The notes beneath the pieces were generated by a model. The model did not search any database. It saw only the letters and a list, made by a program, of their open reading frames with translations, and was not told the origin of the DNA. This document shows, piece by piece, positions 6,943 through 16,819 of a stretch of DNA of 43,030 nucleotides; within the stretch, counting starts at the first letter, position 1; every line of letters begins with the position of its first letter. This DNA comes from Prevotella sp. (GTDB taxonomy: Bacteria; Bacteroidota; Bacteroidia; Bacteroidales; Bacteroidaceae). Made by a program: the position numbers and the translations under genes. Location: NCBI GenBank assembly GCA_017417465.1, contig JAFPZD010000204.1, forward strand, positions 1 to 43,030, written 5' to 3'.

Positions 6943-9900
6943 ATGAAAAAACTATTTTTGTGGGCCGTTGTGCTATTGATGACTATTGGTGCGCAGGCCC
7001 AGCGCGTCACTGACAAACTCGACCGTGGCCTTGTTGCCGTGAAGTCGGGCAGCGGCGTGTACTGTTCCTGGCGTATGCTTGGTGAGGAATACTACGACGT
7101 GACTTACAACGTCTATCGCGACAACACGCTGGTAGCCAGCGGACTGACGACGTCGAACTACACTGACGGAGGAGGCTCGTCGTCGAACAGCTACAGCGTG
7201 AGCGCCGTGGTGCGTGGCGTGGAGCAACAGCAGTGCACAGCCGTCAGGCCTTGGGTTGCCAACTACAAGGAAATCAAGATGAACCATGGCTCGCTGAAGT
7301 CGACCTACGTGCCCAACGATGCCTGCTGTGCCGACGTCGATGGCGACGGCCAGATGGAGATCATGCTGAAGTTCGACAACCAGAGCGAGTCCAGCAACTA
7401 CATGCAGAAGAACGGCTACTACGGCGAGCATGCCCTCTTTGAGGTGATAAAGCAGGATGGCACCGTGCTGTGGCGTGTGAACTGCGGCCCCAACATGGGC
7501 GACTTCCAGAACAACGAGCAGAACATTGTGGCCTACGACTGGGACATGGATGGCAAGGCCGAGGTGCTGATGCGCCTTGAGGAAGGCTCCACCATCTACA
7601 TGGCCGACGGCTCGACCTACACCATCGGTGCCGACGGTAAGAACGGCACGTCGTGGACCAACTACCGCGAGCCTCGCTACGTCAACAGCGGCGGCGCCAC
7701 GGTGGCCATGGCCTTCAACCTCTCTTCGTCGGCCACTGCCACCTGCTCGGCCAACTGGGTGACCACGAAGATTGAGAATGGCGTGCTCTACGTCACGGCT
7801 GCTGCCAACAGCTCCACCACGACAGGCCGCTCCACGACGATCACCGTCAAGGATGGCAGCACCACCAACAGCTACTTCTTCGGCCAGCTCTACAGCGGCC
7901 AGACCTCAGTGGAGTGGTTCACCCACTACGGCAAGGAGTTCCTGGTCTACTGCAACGGTCAGACGGGTAAGCCCTACGTCGTCACTGAGTTCCCCCTGAA
8001 ACGCCTCGAGAATGGCGAGACCGACCTTAATAAGGCGTGGGGCGACGGCTACGGCCACCGTTCGTCGAAGTACTTCTTTGGTGCGCCCTATCTCGATGGT
8101 CGCAAGCCTTACATCTTCTTGGCCCGTGGTATTTACACGCGCCACAAGATGATAGCCTACTCAGTAGACCCGACTTCCCACCAGCTGACCGAGTACTGGC
8201 GCTGGAACTGCAACGACTCGTCGAGTCCTTACTACGGACAGGGCTATCACAACTATGCTATTGCCGACGTCGACTGGGACGGCCGCGACGAGATTTGCTT
8301 CGGTTCGATGGTCATCGACGATAACGGCAAGGGCCTCTCGACTACCGGCCTAGGACATGGCGATGCCCAGCACCACGGCGACTTCAACCCCTATATCCAC
8401 GGTCACGAGATCTATACTTGTAACGAGGACCGTCCGGACAACAACTATCGCGACGCTACTACCTCGAAGATCTACTACCGCCACACCAGTGGTAACGATG
8501 ACGGTCGTGCCATGTGCGACAACTTCTGCAACGACTATCCTGGTGCCATGGGCTACTCTGGCCACGACACCCCCATCAGCTGCGTCACCAACGATCACAT
8601 CGACGGCCTCGGTAGCAATGGTGTGACGCTCAACATGCGCATCTACTGGGACGGCGACCTCTGCTCAGAGTCGTTCAACGGCAGTGGCACGCGCAATTCT
8701 ACGGGTACCATCTATAAATACGGACGGGGCTCCATCGCATCGCTCGCCGGTTCGTTGACCAACAACGACACCAAGTCGACGCCTTGCTATCAGGGCGACC
8801 TCTTTGGCGACTGGCGCGAGGAGGTCATCATGCGCACCTCGAACAACAACATCCGCATCTACACTACCACCGAAGCAACGCCTTGGCGCAACTACACCCT
8901 GTGGCACGACTTCCAGTACCGTCAGGCCATGGTGTGGCAGATGTGCGGCTACAACCAGCCGCCCCACGTCAGCTACTTCCTCGGCGAGCTGGAGGGCATT
9001 ACCATGGCTCCGCCGCCACTTACCATGACCGATCGCACTGAGATCAAGAACGGCGGTAGCATCAGCAATGACGGCCAGACGGTCATCACCTGCGAGACGG
9101 GCAACATGACCGTCAGCGTGCAGGATGGCGCTACACCTTATTTATATATAGATAATACACCGTCGTGGGTGCAGGGTACCAACAGCACCAACACCACGGG
9201 TAATCCCACCATTAACCGTACGTACTACACGCACACGCTGACCGGTGGCGCCTTCGGTGGTGCGATGCGCCTGGTGAAGCAGGGCGACGGCAAACTGGTG
9301 CTGCCCACCGTGACGCAGACCTACAGCGGCTCCACTGATGTGTGGGCTGGCACGCTGCAGTTCGACGGCACGCTGCAGAACAGCCGTCTCTGGCTGAACC
9401 GCCACACGAAGCTCATCAGCAATGGCGGTACCTTTGCCAAGGGCATCCAGGCCGACTACAATGCCACCATCTGCCCAGGCGGCGAGGGTGCTGTGGGAAC
9501 CATCAGCGCCGACTCACTCATTTTGAACTTCGGTTCACGCGTGGTTATTGATTTCAGTGGTGATCAGTGTGACCAGCTGACGGCCCGTGTGCTTTGCATC
9601 GACAATAAGGTGTGGCCGAAGGGCGGCGGTCCGCAGTACAGCACCCCCGTGCTGCAGATGGACGGCGACCTGCAGCCTGGCGACTACGTGCTGGGCCACA
9701 TCGAAGCCATCTCTGGCAACATCGAGGATTTGGTAATCGAAGGTCCTTCTGACAAGAAGTTGACGCTGACCTATCAGAACGGTACGCTCAGCATGAACGT
9801 ACAGGCCTACGAAGGTGGTCTGCTGACCTGGACAGGTGCCAAGGGCAGCAGCTGGGACCTCGACGCCACGGCTAACTTCGTTGATGCCAATGGCGAGGCT

Positions 9901-11679
9901 GCTGTCTTCGTGCCTGGCAGCAAGGTGACCTTCGACGACACGGCCAAGTCGTTCACCGTCAGTGTGAAGGACAACGTCGCTCCGGCCGAGATCGTCTTCA
10001 ACAACTCAAAGAGCTACAACATCTCTGGCAGTCCCATTCTGGGCGAGCCCACCCTCACCAAGAGTGGCACGGGTAATGTCCAGCTGAAGAGCAACAACCA
10101 GATGGGTAACACCATCATTGACGGAGGCCTGCTGACTGTCAGCGCCCTGGCCAACAACAGCGGCACTGAGTATGGCGCCCTGGGAACCGTCGACAAGACT
10201 ATCACCATCCGCAACGGCGCCATCCTGGCACTTAGCGAGACGGCTACCAGCAACCATCGCCTGCTCATTGGCAACGGTGGTGGAGCCATCAGTGTGGCGT
10301 CGGGCAAGACACTCACACAGTCGGGCAACATTGCCGGCAACGGCCAGACGCTCACCAAGAAGGGCGCAGGCACGCTGGGCACACCTGCCGGCATGGGCGT
10401 GAAGCGCCTCGTCATCCAGCAGGGCACGGTGCAGGCCACTGAGAATAATGGCGTCACCAGCCTGCCCGACACCGTGGAGTTCCAGGGTGGTACGCTAAAA
10501 GATCCCAACAGCTATGGCGGCAACGTATCCACGACAAACAGGGCTAACTTTGTTGTGCCTGCAGGCAAGACGGGAACGTTCTATAGTGACGGTCGAGCCA
10601 ACTATCAAGGCAAACTGATAGGTTCCGGCACTTTCAATGTCTATTCTACCTTTGTGCGCTGCTACTTCCAGGGCAACTGGAGCGCCTTCGAAGGCACCGT
10701 GACGGCCAACACCTTTAAGTCGGGTAGCTACGATCCGCAGTTCATCTTCGACAACACCTACGGTCTGCCCAAGGCCACGCTGAAGGTGAACAGTGGCGTG
10801 ACTTTCGAGAACAACGGCAAGAGCATGTCGATAGGCAGCGTGACGGGCGCGGGCACCCTTGGTGGCTCTGGCACCTACACGCTTGGCACCAGCGACAAGA
10901 ACATCAACGTCACCTTCTCGGCCACCACACCTATTATCAAGGCTGGTGAGGGCATTATGACTGCCAACACGGCAGGCTTGCTCACCAAGACCGTCACCGT
11001 GAAAGCTGGTGAGCTGCGCTTCGACGTTGGCGACTCCACCACACCAGTCTTTGGCGGTGCGCTTACCGCTGAGGGAACGGCCCGCATCGTTGGCAGTGGT
11101 CTACTGGCCTCGCTCGTCATGAAGACTGGCACGCAGTTCATACTGCGCTCCGTCGAACTCGAGGAGATGGGATTTGGTGACGTGGTGCCCTCGACGGTTA
11201 AGTCGACAGCGTCCATGAACTTCAATGCCGGCAGCACGCTGGTCGTTGCCATTGCCAGCAACAGCGAGTACTCAACCTTAGAGCCTAAGTTCCTGACAAT
11301 GAACGGCACTCTGCAGTTGGTTCTGTCCGACGACTACAAGCCGAAGGTGGGTGACACCTTTACGCTGTGGAACGTCACAAACACCTTCTCAGGTACACCA
11401 AAGTTTGACTTGCCTACACTGCCTCGAGGCATGGGCTGGGACACCACCGGCCTGGCTGCCAAGACGGGCGTGCTGGCCATCGTCGAGTCAGAGTTTATCC
11501 TTGGCGACGTCAATAACGACGGTGAGGTGGGCATTGGCGACATTGTGGCCATCACCAACGTCATGGCAGGCATCGAGACCAATGAGAACGTCAAGGCTGC
11601 TGCCGACGTCAATGGCGACGGCGAGGTGGGCATTGGCGATATCGTGGCCGTTACCAACATCATGGCAGGAATTAATTGA
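6943..11679 (+). CDS. Giant secreted multidomain PL11-like lyase with BACON-like insert, beta-strand repeats and dockerin (1578 aa)
   Basis: The start MKKLFLWAVVLLMTIGAQAQ is a signal peptide. ATGs upstream precede the promoter. Residues about 25-690 form a PL11-like rhamnogalacturonan lyase: CADVDGDGQME near 130, YDWDMDGKAE near 199, ADVDWDGRDE near 443, GDWREE near 623, and WHDFQYRQAMVWQMCGYNQ near 654. Between about 245 and 315 the lyase is interrupted by a segment resembling BACON carbohydrate-binding modules (CSANWVTTKIENG, then AANSSTTTGRSTTITV). Residues about 700-1500 hold repeated glycine- and serine-rich beta-strand units (LTKSGTGNVQLKSNNQ, LTKKGAGTL) like autotransporter-associated strand repeats, predicted to form an elongated beta-solenoid. 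Residues about 1520-1578 are a two-EF-loop type I dockerin (DVNNDGEVGIGDIVAITNVM, repeated). No cohesin partner is present in the window. Catalytic competence is likely but unproven. Confidence 0.9.
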   Translation: MKKLFLWAVVLLMTIGAQAQRVTDKLDRGLVAVKSGSGVYCSWRMLGEEYYDVTYNVYRDNTLVASGLTTSNYTDGGGSSSNSYSVSAVVRGVEQQQCTAVRPWVANYKEIKMNHGSLKSTYVPNDACCADVDGDGQMEIMLKFDNQSESSNYMQKNGYYGEHALFEVIKQDGTVLWRVNCGPNMGDFQNNEQNIVAYDWDMDGKAEVLMRLEEGSTIYMADGSTYTIGADGKNGTSWTNYREPRYVNSGGATVAMAFNLSSSATATCSANWVTTKIENGVLYVTAAANSSTTTGRSTTITVKDGSTTNSYFFGQLYSGQTSVEWFTHYGKEFLVYCNGQTGKPYVVTEFPLKRLENGETDLNKAWGDGYGHRSSKYFFGAPYLDGRKPYIFLARGIYTRHKMIAYSVDPTSHQLTEYWRWNCNDSSSPYYGQGYHNYAIADVDWDGRDEICFGSMVIDDNGKGLSTTGLGHGDAQHHGDFNPYIHGHEIYTCNEDRPDNNYRDATTSKIYYRHTSGNDDGRAMCDNFCNDYPGAMGYSGHDTPISCVTNDHIDGLGSNGVTLNMRIYWDGDLCSESFNGSGTRNSTGTIYKYGRGSIASLAGSLTNNDTKSTPCYQGDLFGDWREEVIMRTSNNNIRIYTTTEATPWRNYTLWHDFQYRQAMVWQMCGYNQPPHVSYFLGELEGITMAPPPLTMTDRTEIKNGGSISNDGQTVITCETGNMTVSVQDGATPYLYIDNTPSWVQGTNSTNTTGNPTINRTYYTHTLTGGAFGGAMRLVKQGDGKLVLPTVTQTYSGSTDVWAGTLQFDGTLQNSRLWLNRHTKLISNGGTFAKGIQADYNATICPGGEGAVGTISADSLILNFGSRVVIDFSGDQCDQLTARVLCIDNKVWPKGGGPQYSTPVLQMDGDLQPGDYVLGHIEAISGNIEDLVIEGPSDKKLTLTYQNGTLSMNVQAYEGGLLTWTGAKGSSWDLDATANFVDANGEAAVFVPGSKVTFDDTAKSFTVSVKDNVAPAEIVFNNSKSYNISGSPILGEPTLTKSGTGNVQLKSNNQMGNTIIDGGLLTVSALANNSGTEYGALGTVDKTITIRNGAILALSETATSNHRLLIGNGGGAISVASGKTLTQSGNIAGNGQTLTKKGAGTLGTPAGMGVKRLVIQQGTVQATENNGVTSLPDTVEFQGGTLKDPNSYGGNVSTTNRANFVVPAGKTGTFYSDGRANYQGKLIGSGTFNVYSTFVRCYFQGNWSAFEGTVTANTFKSGSYDPQFIFDNTYGLPKATLKVNSGVTFENNGKSMSIGSVTGAGTLGGSGTYTLGTSDKNINVTFSATTPIIKAGEGIMTANTAGLLTKTVTVKAGELRFDVGDSTTPVFGGALTAEGTARIVGSGLLASLVMKTGTQFILRSVELEEMGFGDVVPSTVKSTASMNFNAGSTLVVAIASNSEYSTLEPKFLTMNGTLQLVLSDDYKPKVGDTFTLWNVTNTFSGTPKFDLPTLPRGMGWDTTGLAAKTGVLAIVESEFILGDVNNDGEVGIGDIVAITNVMAGIETNENVKAAADVNGDGEVGIGDIVAVTNIMAGIN

Positions 11680-11920
11680 GAGTTAGGAGGGAGGAGTTAG
11701 GAGTTGTGGAGATGAGGAGATGGGAGGTGAGGAGGTGAGGAGATGAGGAGATGAGGAGTTGAGGAGGTAAAGTAGGATACCTCTTTCGTTCTGAGATCCA
11801 GAAAAAGGAGCGCATTGCGCATTGATAGAGGAACATATCTATCCTACTTTACCTCCTCAACTCCTCAACTCCACAACTCCTCCCTCCTCAACTCCTCAAC
11901 TCCAAACTCCTCCTTAAAGT
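11680..11920. repeat. Large inverted repeat built from GAGGAGTTGAGGAG-type minisatellite
   Basis: The left half (11682-11779) is a purine-rich minisatellite of GAGGAGT/GAGGAGAT units. The right half (11840-11915) is its pyrimidine-rich complement. The innermost 27 bases, 11753-11779 and 11840-11866, are a perfect inverted match, and GGAGTTGTGGA/TCCACAACTCC (11700-11710 and 11870-11880) pairs further out. The 60-bp loop contains the palindrome GCGCATTGCGC. It starts right after the dockerin gene's stop and could act as a transcript-end hairpin for it. Confidence 0.85.
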
Positions 11921-11984
11921 TAGCTCAAACAGGGGCATAATCAAAAAATGTAGTAAAAAGGGCAAAAAAAAGGGTCGGCTTTTC

Positions 11985-12016
11985 TTGCATAGAACCAAGA
12001 AAATGCCTACCTTTGC
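11985..12016 (+). promoter_or_regulatory. Bacteroides-type promoter for the T9SS-tailed secreted protein
   Basis: TTG at 11985-11987, about 20 bp of spacer, then TACCTTTGC at 12008-12016. The start codon is at 12082. This leaves a leader of roughly 60 nt, typical for the group. Confidence 0.65.
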
Positions 12017-12081
12017 ACCCGAACTATCAACTTACTAACGATTCGATATAATTTACATAACATTCTAACAACTAAAACAAC

Positions 12082-15069
12082 ATGAAGAAAAGACTACTTA
12101 TGCAACTACTCGCCGTAGGGTTTGCAATGAGCTCCTTCGCTGCTTACAACGTGGGAGACTACATTTATTCATCGACGGCAAAGTACAGAATCGACGGTGA
12201 GAACCTCATCACGAATGGTGACTTCACCGTTGGCGACGGCACTGAGGGCTGGACCAACGAGCTTGGCGAGACCATCGACGGTGCCACGTGGGGTATTGAG
12301 ACCGCTGCTGGCCCCAATGGCGAGAACGCCATCAAGAGCCTTGGCGCCTCAGCCGAAGAGGGCAAGATGCTGCACAACGTGTGGCAACTGCAGCCCGGTT
12401 TCTACACTGTTTCCTACTGGGTGAAGTCGCCCGAGGTTGCTGCCAGCTCTGTTGCTGATGGTGGCACCAACTACGTGAACTTCTTCCTTAACGACACTGG
12501 CGACAACACCATCACGACCGCAGTGGCAGCCGCTGCTCCGATGATGACTGAGTGGAACCAGGTGGTGATGACCGTCGAGATTCCCGCTGAGAGCTATCTC
12601 GTCTTCTTGGCTAACAATGTTGCCACCGACGTGCTCTTCACTGGTTTCGAGATTCATCAGGCTGTCGAGGTCTACGACACACGTATTGCTGAGCGCTACA
12701 TCAACCAGGTCGACAAGCTGCTCAACGAGCCCGACTTTGCCGACAAGGCTGGCGATGTCCTTGGCATGCTCGACATGCTGAAGGAGGCTCTGGCTGCTCA
12801 GCCCGAGGACGGCACTGAGCTGACGTCGCTCATCGAAGAGTTCGACATCCAGTATCAGATGTTCCTCGACCAGGTGGCCGGCAATGCCATTGGTACCAAC
12901 GTTGATGGGACAGCCATTACACGCTATCTCACCGACTGGTCAACATGGGGCTACTACAACTGGAACAACATGACGACCCGTAACACCTGGACATTCGAGG
13001 GTGGCCGCTGGGGCTTCTCGCCCAACGACGAGAGCCTGGAGCGTCCTGCTGACGATGGCTACGTGGCTTCGGCCGGTATCCAGACCAGCTACGACCTGAC
13101 CGACGTCGGCGTTCGCATTGCCGATGGCGCCTTCAACAACACCAGCATCAAGAGTGGCCGCTTCATGTTCTCCATCGAGGCACAGGCCGTCTCTGCCAGC
13201 AACAAGGCAGCTCCTTACGGTGCCAACACCAGCGTCGTCATCGCCGGTCCTCGTATGTGGATGGGCGACCGCGAGAATCCCGTCGTCTTTGAGAACGACA
13301 CTCTGAGCAACTTCTACTGGAAGACCTTCTACATCATTGGCGACATCTACGAGGGTGGCAATGTGCAGGCCGGCTTCACCTTCCCCAACATCGAGGGTGG
13401 TAAGGGTGGACGCTACAGCCTCCGTAACCCGCAGTTCCGTATCATCGGCATGTCGCAGGAGCAGGTCGATCACCTCTATGCCTTCGACCAGCTCGTCGTT
13501 CAGAAGAACGCCCTGAAGCAGCGCCTCGACTCGGCCAACATGATCAACGCCTACACTCAGGCCGCTGGCTATCCTTGGGGTCACAGCACACTGCAGGCCG
13601 CCATCGATAACTACACCTCCGTCTACAGCGCCCTGCTGAGCGTCGTCGACGAGAATGGCAACGAGGTGAATCCTGGTGGTGTCTCACTGGAGTACAAAGA
13701 CGAGATTCTGGAGGCTGTCCGTCAGATGAACAGCGCCATCAATGCCTTCTACAGCACCAACCGTGCTTACCAGACCCTCGTGGCCGACCTTGCCAAGTGT
13801 AACGCTTCGCTGAATGCTCCTAAGAACGCCTCTGGCGACAAGGCTACCTTCAAGACCGTCATCGACGAGGCTCAGGGCATGGTCAACAACACCACGACTG
13901 ATGCCGACGAGGTCGACGCCTTCAACGAGATGGACGACCGTCTGCTCACCGCCAAGGAAGAGTTCGAGAAGAGCTCCGCTTCACGCGCTAACCCTGCCAA
14001 CCTCTATGTCAAGGGTAAGAACCTGAACTTCGAGTCGTGGACGTCGAAGAGCACCTACAGCAGCGACCGCACCGTCAACGGTTGGAACATCACCATCGGT
14101 GCCGATGGTAAGCAGTGGGACATCCAGCCCTACGCCGGCTATGAGTTCGGTCATCGTGCCAGCATCTGGCGTGGCTCTTCAGTAGGCCCCAACGGACGCA
14201 TGCAGCAGACCATCACCCTCACCACGCCTGGTGTCTACGAGTTCCGTTCACGTGCCTTCTCAGCTGAGTATGGCGACGGTGCAAAGTGGGATCAGTACAT
14301 GGCTATCGCCAACATCTGCGGTTCTGACCTCGATGAAGCATTGTGGATTGATACGCCCGTCGATACCGTCTATCATCCCAACGTGCGCATCTTCTTCGGT
14401 CCTGAGGGAGCTGTCAACGACTCTGTCACGCTCACCAAGTGTGCTCCTGCCGACTACCTCCGCAACACGGAGACCGACGCTCTGGTCTACACCCGTGAGA
14501 CGGGTATGAACTACTCGGTCATCTATGTTAAGAATTCGGCCGATCCTGAGACCGTCGAGTTTGGTCTCGAGGCCTTCGAGAACGGTGCTTCAGCCGGTGC
14601 CTGCACCTTCGGATTCGGCGACAACCGCCTCTACTATCTGGGTGCTACCGACAAGTACACTGCCGACACCGATGCCGACTACAACGCTCAGGTGCAGCGT
14701 GCCAAGGACATGATTGCACAGTATGGACGTTATCACGAGACTGTCGGATGGATCGTCGTCAAGCTGATGCGCCTTGTTGGTGACAGCGAGTATCCTTGGG
14801 CTGAGGGCCTCAGCTATGTCGCTCCCACCACGCTGCAGGAGAAGCAGAACGTCTACCTCACAATCCGTGAGTACATCGACATGCTGCGCTACACCCTTGA
14901 CCCGTCGCTCGTTGCTGCCGAGAGTGGTATTCAGGAGATAGCCACTGCCGCCGAGAAGCTTAACATCAAGCGTCAGGGCACCTTCAACCTCAATGGTATG
15001 CGCATGGACGGCAAGTCGCTGCCCGCAGGCCTCTACATCATCAATGGTAAGAAGGTCCTGGTGAAGTAA
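12082..15069 (+). CDS. Large secreted protein with carbohydrate-binding-like modules and T9SS-type tail (995 aa)
   Basis: Function not recognised. A signal peptide spans residues 1-21 (ending MSSFA). Residues about 30-200 (ENLITNGDFTVGDGTEGW and following, ending in FTGFEI) look like a CBM4/9-type beta-sandwich. A helical, FIVAR-like region lies at about 470-640 (QKNALKQRLDSANMINAY, DEVDAFNEMDDRLLTAKEE). A second sandwich (NLNFESW, then GVYEFRSRAF) lies at about 645-860. The last 50 residues form a type IX secretion sorting tail: FNLNGMRMDGKSLPAG, then LYIINGKKVLVK. A cell-surface glycan-binding or structural protein is the best guess. It has its own promoter and a terminator hairpin at 15088-15120, so it is probably monocistronic. 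No catalytic motif is visible. Confidence 0.88.
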   Translation: MKKRLLMQLLAVGFAMSSFAAYNVGDYIYSSTAKYRIDGENLITNGDFTVGDGTEGWTNELGETIDGATWGIETAAGPNGENAIKSLGASAEEGKMLHNVWQLQPGFYTVSYWVKSPEVAASSVADGGTNYVNFFLNDTGDNTITTAVAAAAPMMTEWNQVVMTVEIPAESYLVFLANNVATDVLFTGFEIHQAVEVYDTRIAERYINQVDKLLNEPDFADKAGDVLGMLDMLKEALAAQPEDGTELTSLIEEFDIQYQMFLDQVAGNAIGTNVDGTAITRYLTDWSTWGYYNWNNMTTRNTWTFEGGRWGFSPNDESLERPADDGYVASAGIQTSYDLTDVGVRIADGAFNNTSIKSGRFMFSIEAQAVSASNKAAPYGANTSVVIAGPRMWMGDRENPVVFENDTLSNFYWKTFYIIGDIYEGGNVQAGFTFPNIEGGKGGRYSLRNPQFRIIGMSQEQVDHLYAFDQLVVQKNALKQRLDSANMINAYTQAAGYPWGHSTLQAAIDNYTSVYSALLSVVDENGNEVNPGGVSLEYKDEILEAVRQMNSAINAFYSTNRAYQTLVADLAKCNASLNAPKNASGDKATFKTVIDEAQGMVNNTTTDADEVDAFNEMDDRLLTAKEEFEKSSASRANPANLYVKGKNLNFESWTSKSTYSSDRTVNGWNITIGADGKQWDIQPYAGYEFGHRASIWRGSSVGPNGRMQQTITLTTPGVYEFRSRAFSAEYGDGAKWDQYMAIANICGSDLDEALWIDTPVDTVYHPNVRIFFGPEGAVNDSVTLTKCAPADYLRNTETDALVYTRETGMNYSVIYVKNSADPETVEFGLEAFENGASAGACTFGFGDNRLYYLGATDKYTADTDADYNAQVQRAKDMIAQYGRYHETVGWIVVKLMRLVGDSEYPWAEGLSYVAPTTLQEKQNVYLTIREYIDMLRYTLDPSLVAAESGIQEIATAAEKLNIKRQGTFNLNGMRMDGKSLPAGLYIINGKKVLVK

Positions 15070-15087
15070 TTTGCAAGTTATAGAATA

Positions 15088-15131
15088 GAGTAGGGGTGGG
15101 GCACCGTTTCGCCCCTACTCATTTACCTTTT
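15088..15131 (+). terminator. Intrinsic terminator after the 995-aa secreted protein
   Basis: GAGTAGGGG (15088-15096) pairs perfectly with CCCCTACTC (15112-15120) and is followed by a T-rich run. It lies about 20 bp after the stop codon and just before the next gene. Confidence 0.75.
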
Positions 15132-15154
15132 CTGGTCTATTCCATCATCAATTA

Positions 15155-16783
15155 ATGGCAGTATCTGACATCCCAAAGCGAAGCTACGCCGTTGGCGTGC
15201 AAGACTTTACGTGGATACGCGAGCGCCGTGCGCCGTATATCGACAAGACGGGCTATGTCTACAAGTTGGTGTCGTCAAACGCCACCAACTTCTTCCTTAG
15301 TCGTCCCCGTCGATTTGGCAAGTCGCTCTTGGTCGATGTGTTGCGCTGCTATTTTGAGGGAAGGAAGGAACTGTTCGAGGGATTGGCTATCTACGACTTA
15401 GAGAAAGAATGGCGCAAGTACCCCGTCATACGCCTTGACCTGTCCAACGGCAAGTACTATGAGCAGGAGCGCGTACACGGCACCATCAATGCCATCCTCA
15501 AACAACAGGAAGAGCAGTTCGGCATCACTCAGCCCGAAGAGCCTACGAACTACGACGCCCGCCTGACCAATATGATTCTGACGGCTTACCGCCAGACTGG
15601 TGAGCGCGTGGTGGTGCTTGTCGACGAGTACGACGCCCCGATGCTCGACAGCATCCACAAGCCCGAGCTGCAAGACTACATCCGCGAGCGCATCCGTTCG
15701 CTGTTCTCGCCACTCAAGTCACAGGCACAGTACTTGCGCTTCGTGTTCCTCACCGGCATTTCGAAGTTCTCGCAACTCAGCGTCTTCAGCGAACTGAACA
15801 ACTTGCAGCAGCTCACCTTCAACCCCGAGTACGAGGCCATCTGCGGCATCACCGAAGAGGAGATGCTCACACAGATGAAGCCCGACATCGAACTAATGCG
15901 TGAGAGCATCAACGAGGCCTATGCCCGCTGGGGTATCCACTATACCTACGACGAGATGGTGGCCGAGCTGAAACGCTGGTACGACGGCTACCACTTCTCG
16001 GAGCGCATGACCGACATCTACTGCCCGTGGAGCCTCATCAATGCCTTTACCGAGAAGCGTATTCAGAACTACTGGTTCTCCACCGGCACGCCTACATCGC
16101 TCATCAACATCCTGCGTACACAGGATATTGATATGCCTGAGCTGGAAGGCTACAAGGCAGCCCTGAGCCAGTTCAACGCACCCACAGAGCGTATCACCGA
16201 CCCCATACCCGTCCTCTTCCAGAGTGGCTATCTCACGCTGAAGGACTACAACCCCATCACGAGAAAGTGGAGTCTCGGCTTCCCCAACGAAGAAGTCTAT
16301 CGTGGTTTTGCTGAAAGTCTTTATCAGTACTACTGTAATCAGTATGTAGGCAGCCGTAACCGATTTGAAGACGCCTATTCATCATTCGCCAACCACGAGA
16401 CCACCATCGACGACTTCCTTCGCTACCTGCAGGAGTTTTTCTCGGCTATGCCCTACGACATTATGCGCAAGAATGAGAAGCACTACCAGTCCATCCTCTA
16501 TGCACTCTTGGCCAGCATCAATGCCGACGTCAGTGCTGAGGGGCGCACGGCAACAGGCCGCATGGACATCACCCTGCGCCTGAAGGATGCCATTTACGTC
16601 CTCGAGCTGAAATACGACAAAAGCAGCGTTGCTGCACTTGACCAGATAAAGCGTAAGAACTACGCCGCTGCCTTCGCTACCGACAATCGTCCTGTCTACG
16701 CTGTAGGCCTGAACTTCAACCCCACGACGCATACGCTCGACGACGGATGGAAGGTGGAGCGGCTTCACCATATAAGCGAATAA
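15155..16783 (+). CDS. AAA-ATPase_like / PDDEXK-family protein (542 aa)
   Basis: Full-length member of the family seen at both ends of the window. The degenerate P-loop SRPRRFGKSL is at residues about 48-57, Walker B VVVLVDEYDAPMLD is near 151-164, and the FLTGISKFSQLSVFSELNNL block follows. The C-terminal nuclease-like motif is at about 463-490: GRMDITLRLKDAIYVLELKY, with the D and the E-x-K expected of PD-(D/E)XK folds. Family members are common single genes in Bacteroidales. A role in DNA processing, mobile-element control or defence is speculative. It sits between two secreted-protein genes with no logical link to them. The next gene starts only 36 bp downstream, so read-through is possible. 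No 22-bp array flanks this copy. Confidence 0.92.
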   Translation: MAVSDIPKRSYAVGVQDFTWIRERRAPYIDKTGYVYKLVSSNATNFFLSRPRRFGKSLLVDVLRCYFEGRKELFEGLAIYDLEKEWRKYPVIRLDLSNGKYYEQERVHGTINAILKQQEEQFGITQPEEPTNYDARLTNMILTAYRQTGERVVVLVDEYDAPMLDSIHKPELQDYIRERIRSLFSPLKSQAQYLRFVFLTGISKFSQLSVFSELNNLQQLTFNPEYEAICGITEEEMLTQMKPDIELMRESINEAYARWGIHYTYDEMVAELKRWYDGYHFSERMTDIYCPWSLINAFTEKRIQNYWFSTGTPTSLINILRTQDIDMPELEGYKAALSQFNAPTERITDPIPVLFQSGYLTLKDYNPITRKWSLGFPNEEVYRGFAESLYQYYCNQYVGSRNRFEDAYSSFANHETTIDDFLRYLQEFFSAMPYDIMRKNEKHYQSILYALLASINADVSAEGRTATGRMDITLRLKDAIYVLELKYDKSSVAALDQIKRKNYAAAFATDNRPVYAVGLNFNPTTHTLDDGWKVERLHHISE

Positions 16784-16819
16784 CAAACACTTTTTTTATT
16801 AACTAACATTATTAACATT

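Noticed and set aside
1716-11679. A complete pectin utilisation locus combining the lyases with the SusC/D operon
   Set aside because: No SusC/D, regulator or glycoside hydrolase accompanies the lyases, and the SusC/D operon is more than 10 kb away beyond a terminator and an IS. A functional link is not supported by the sequence.
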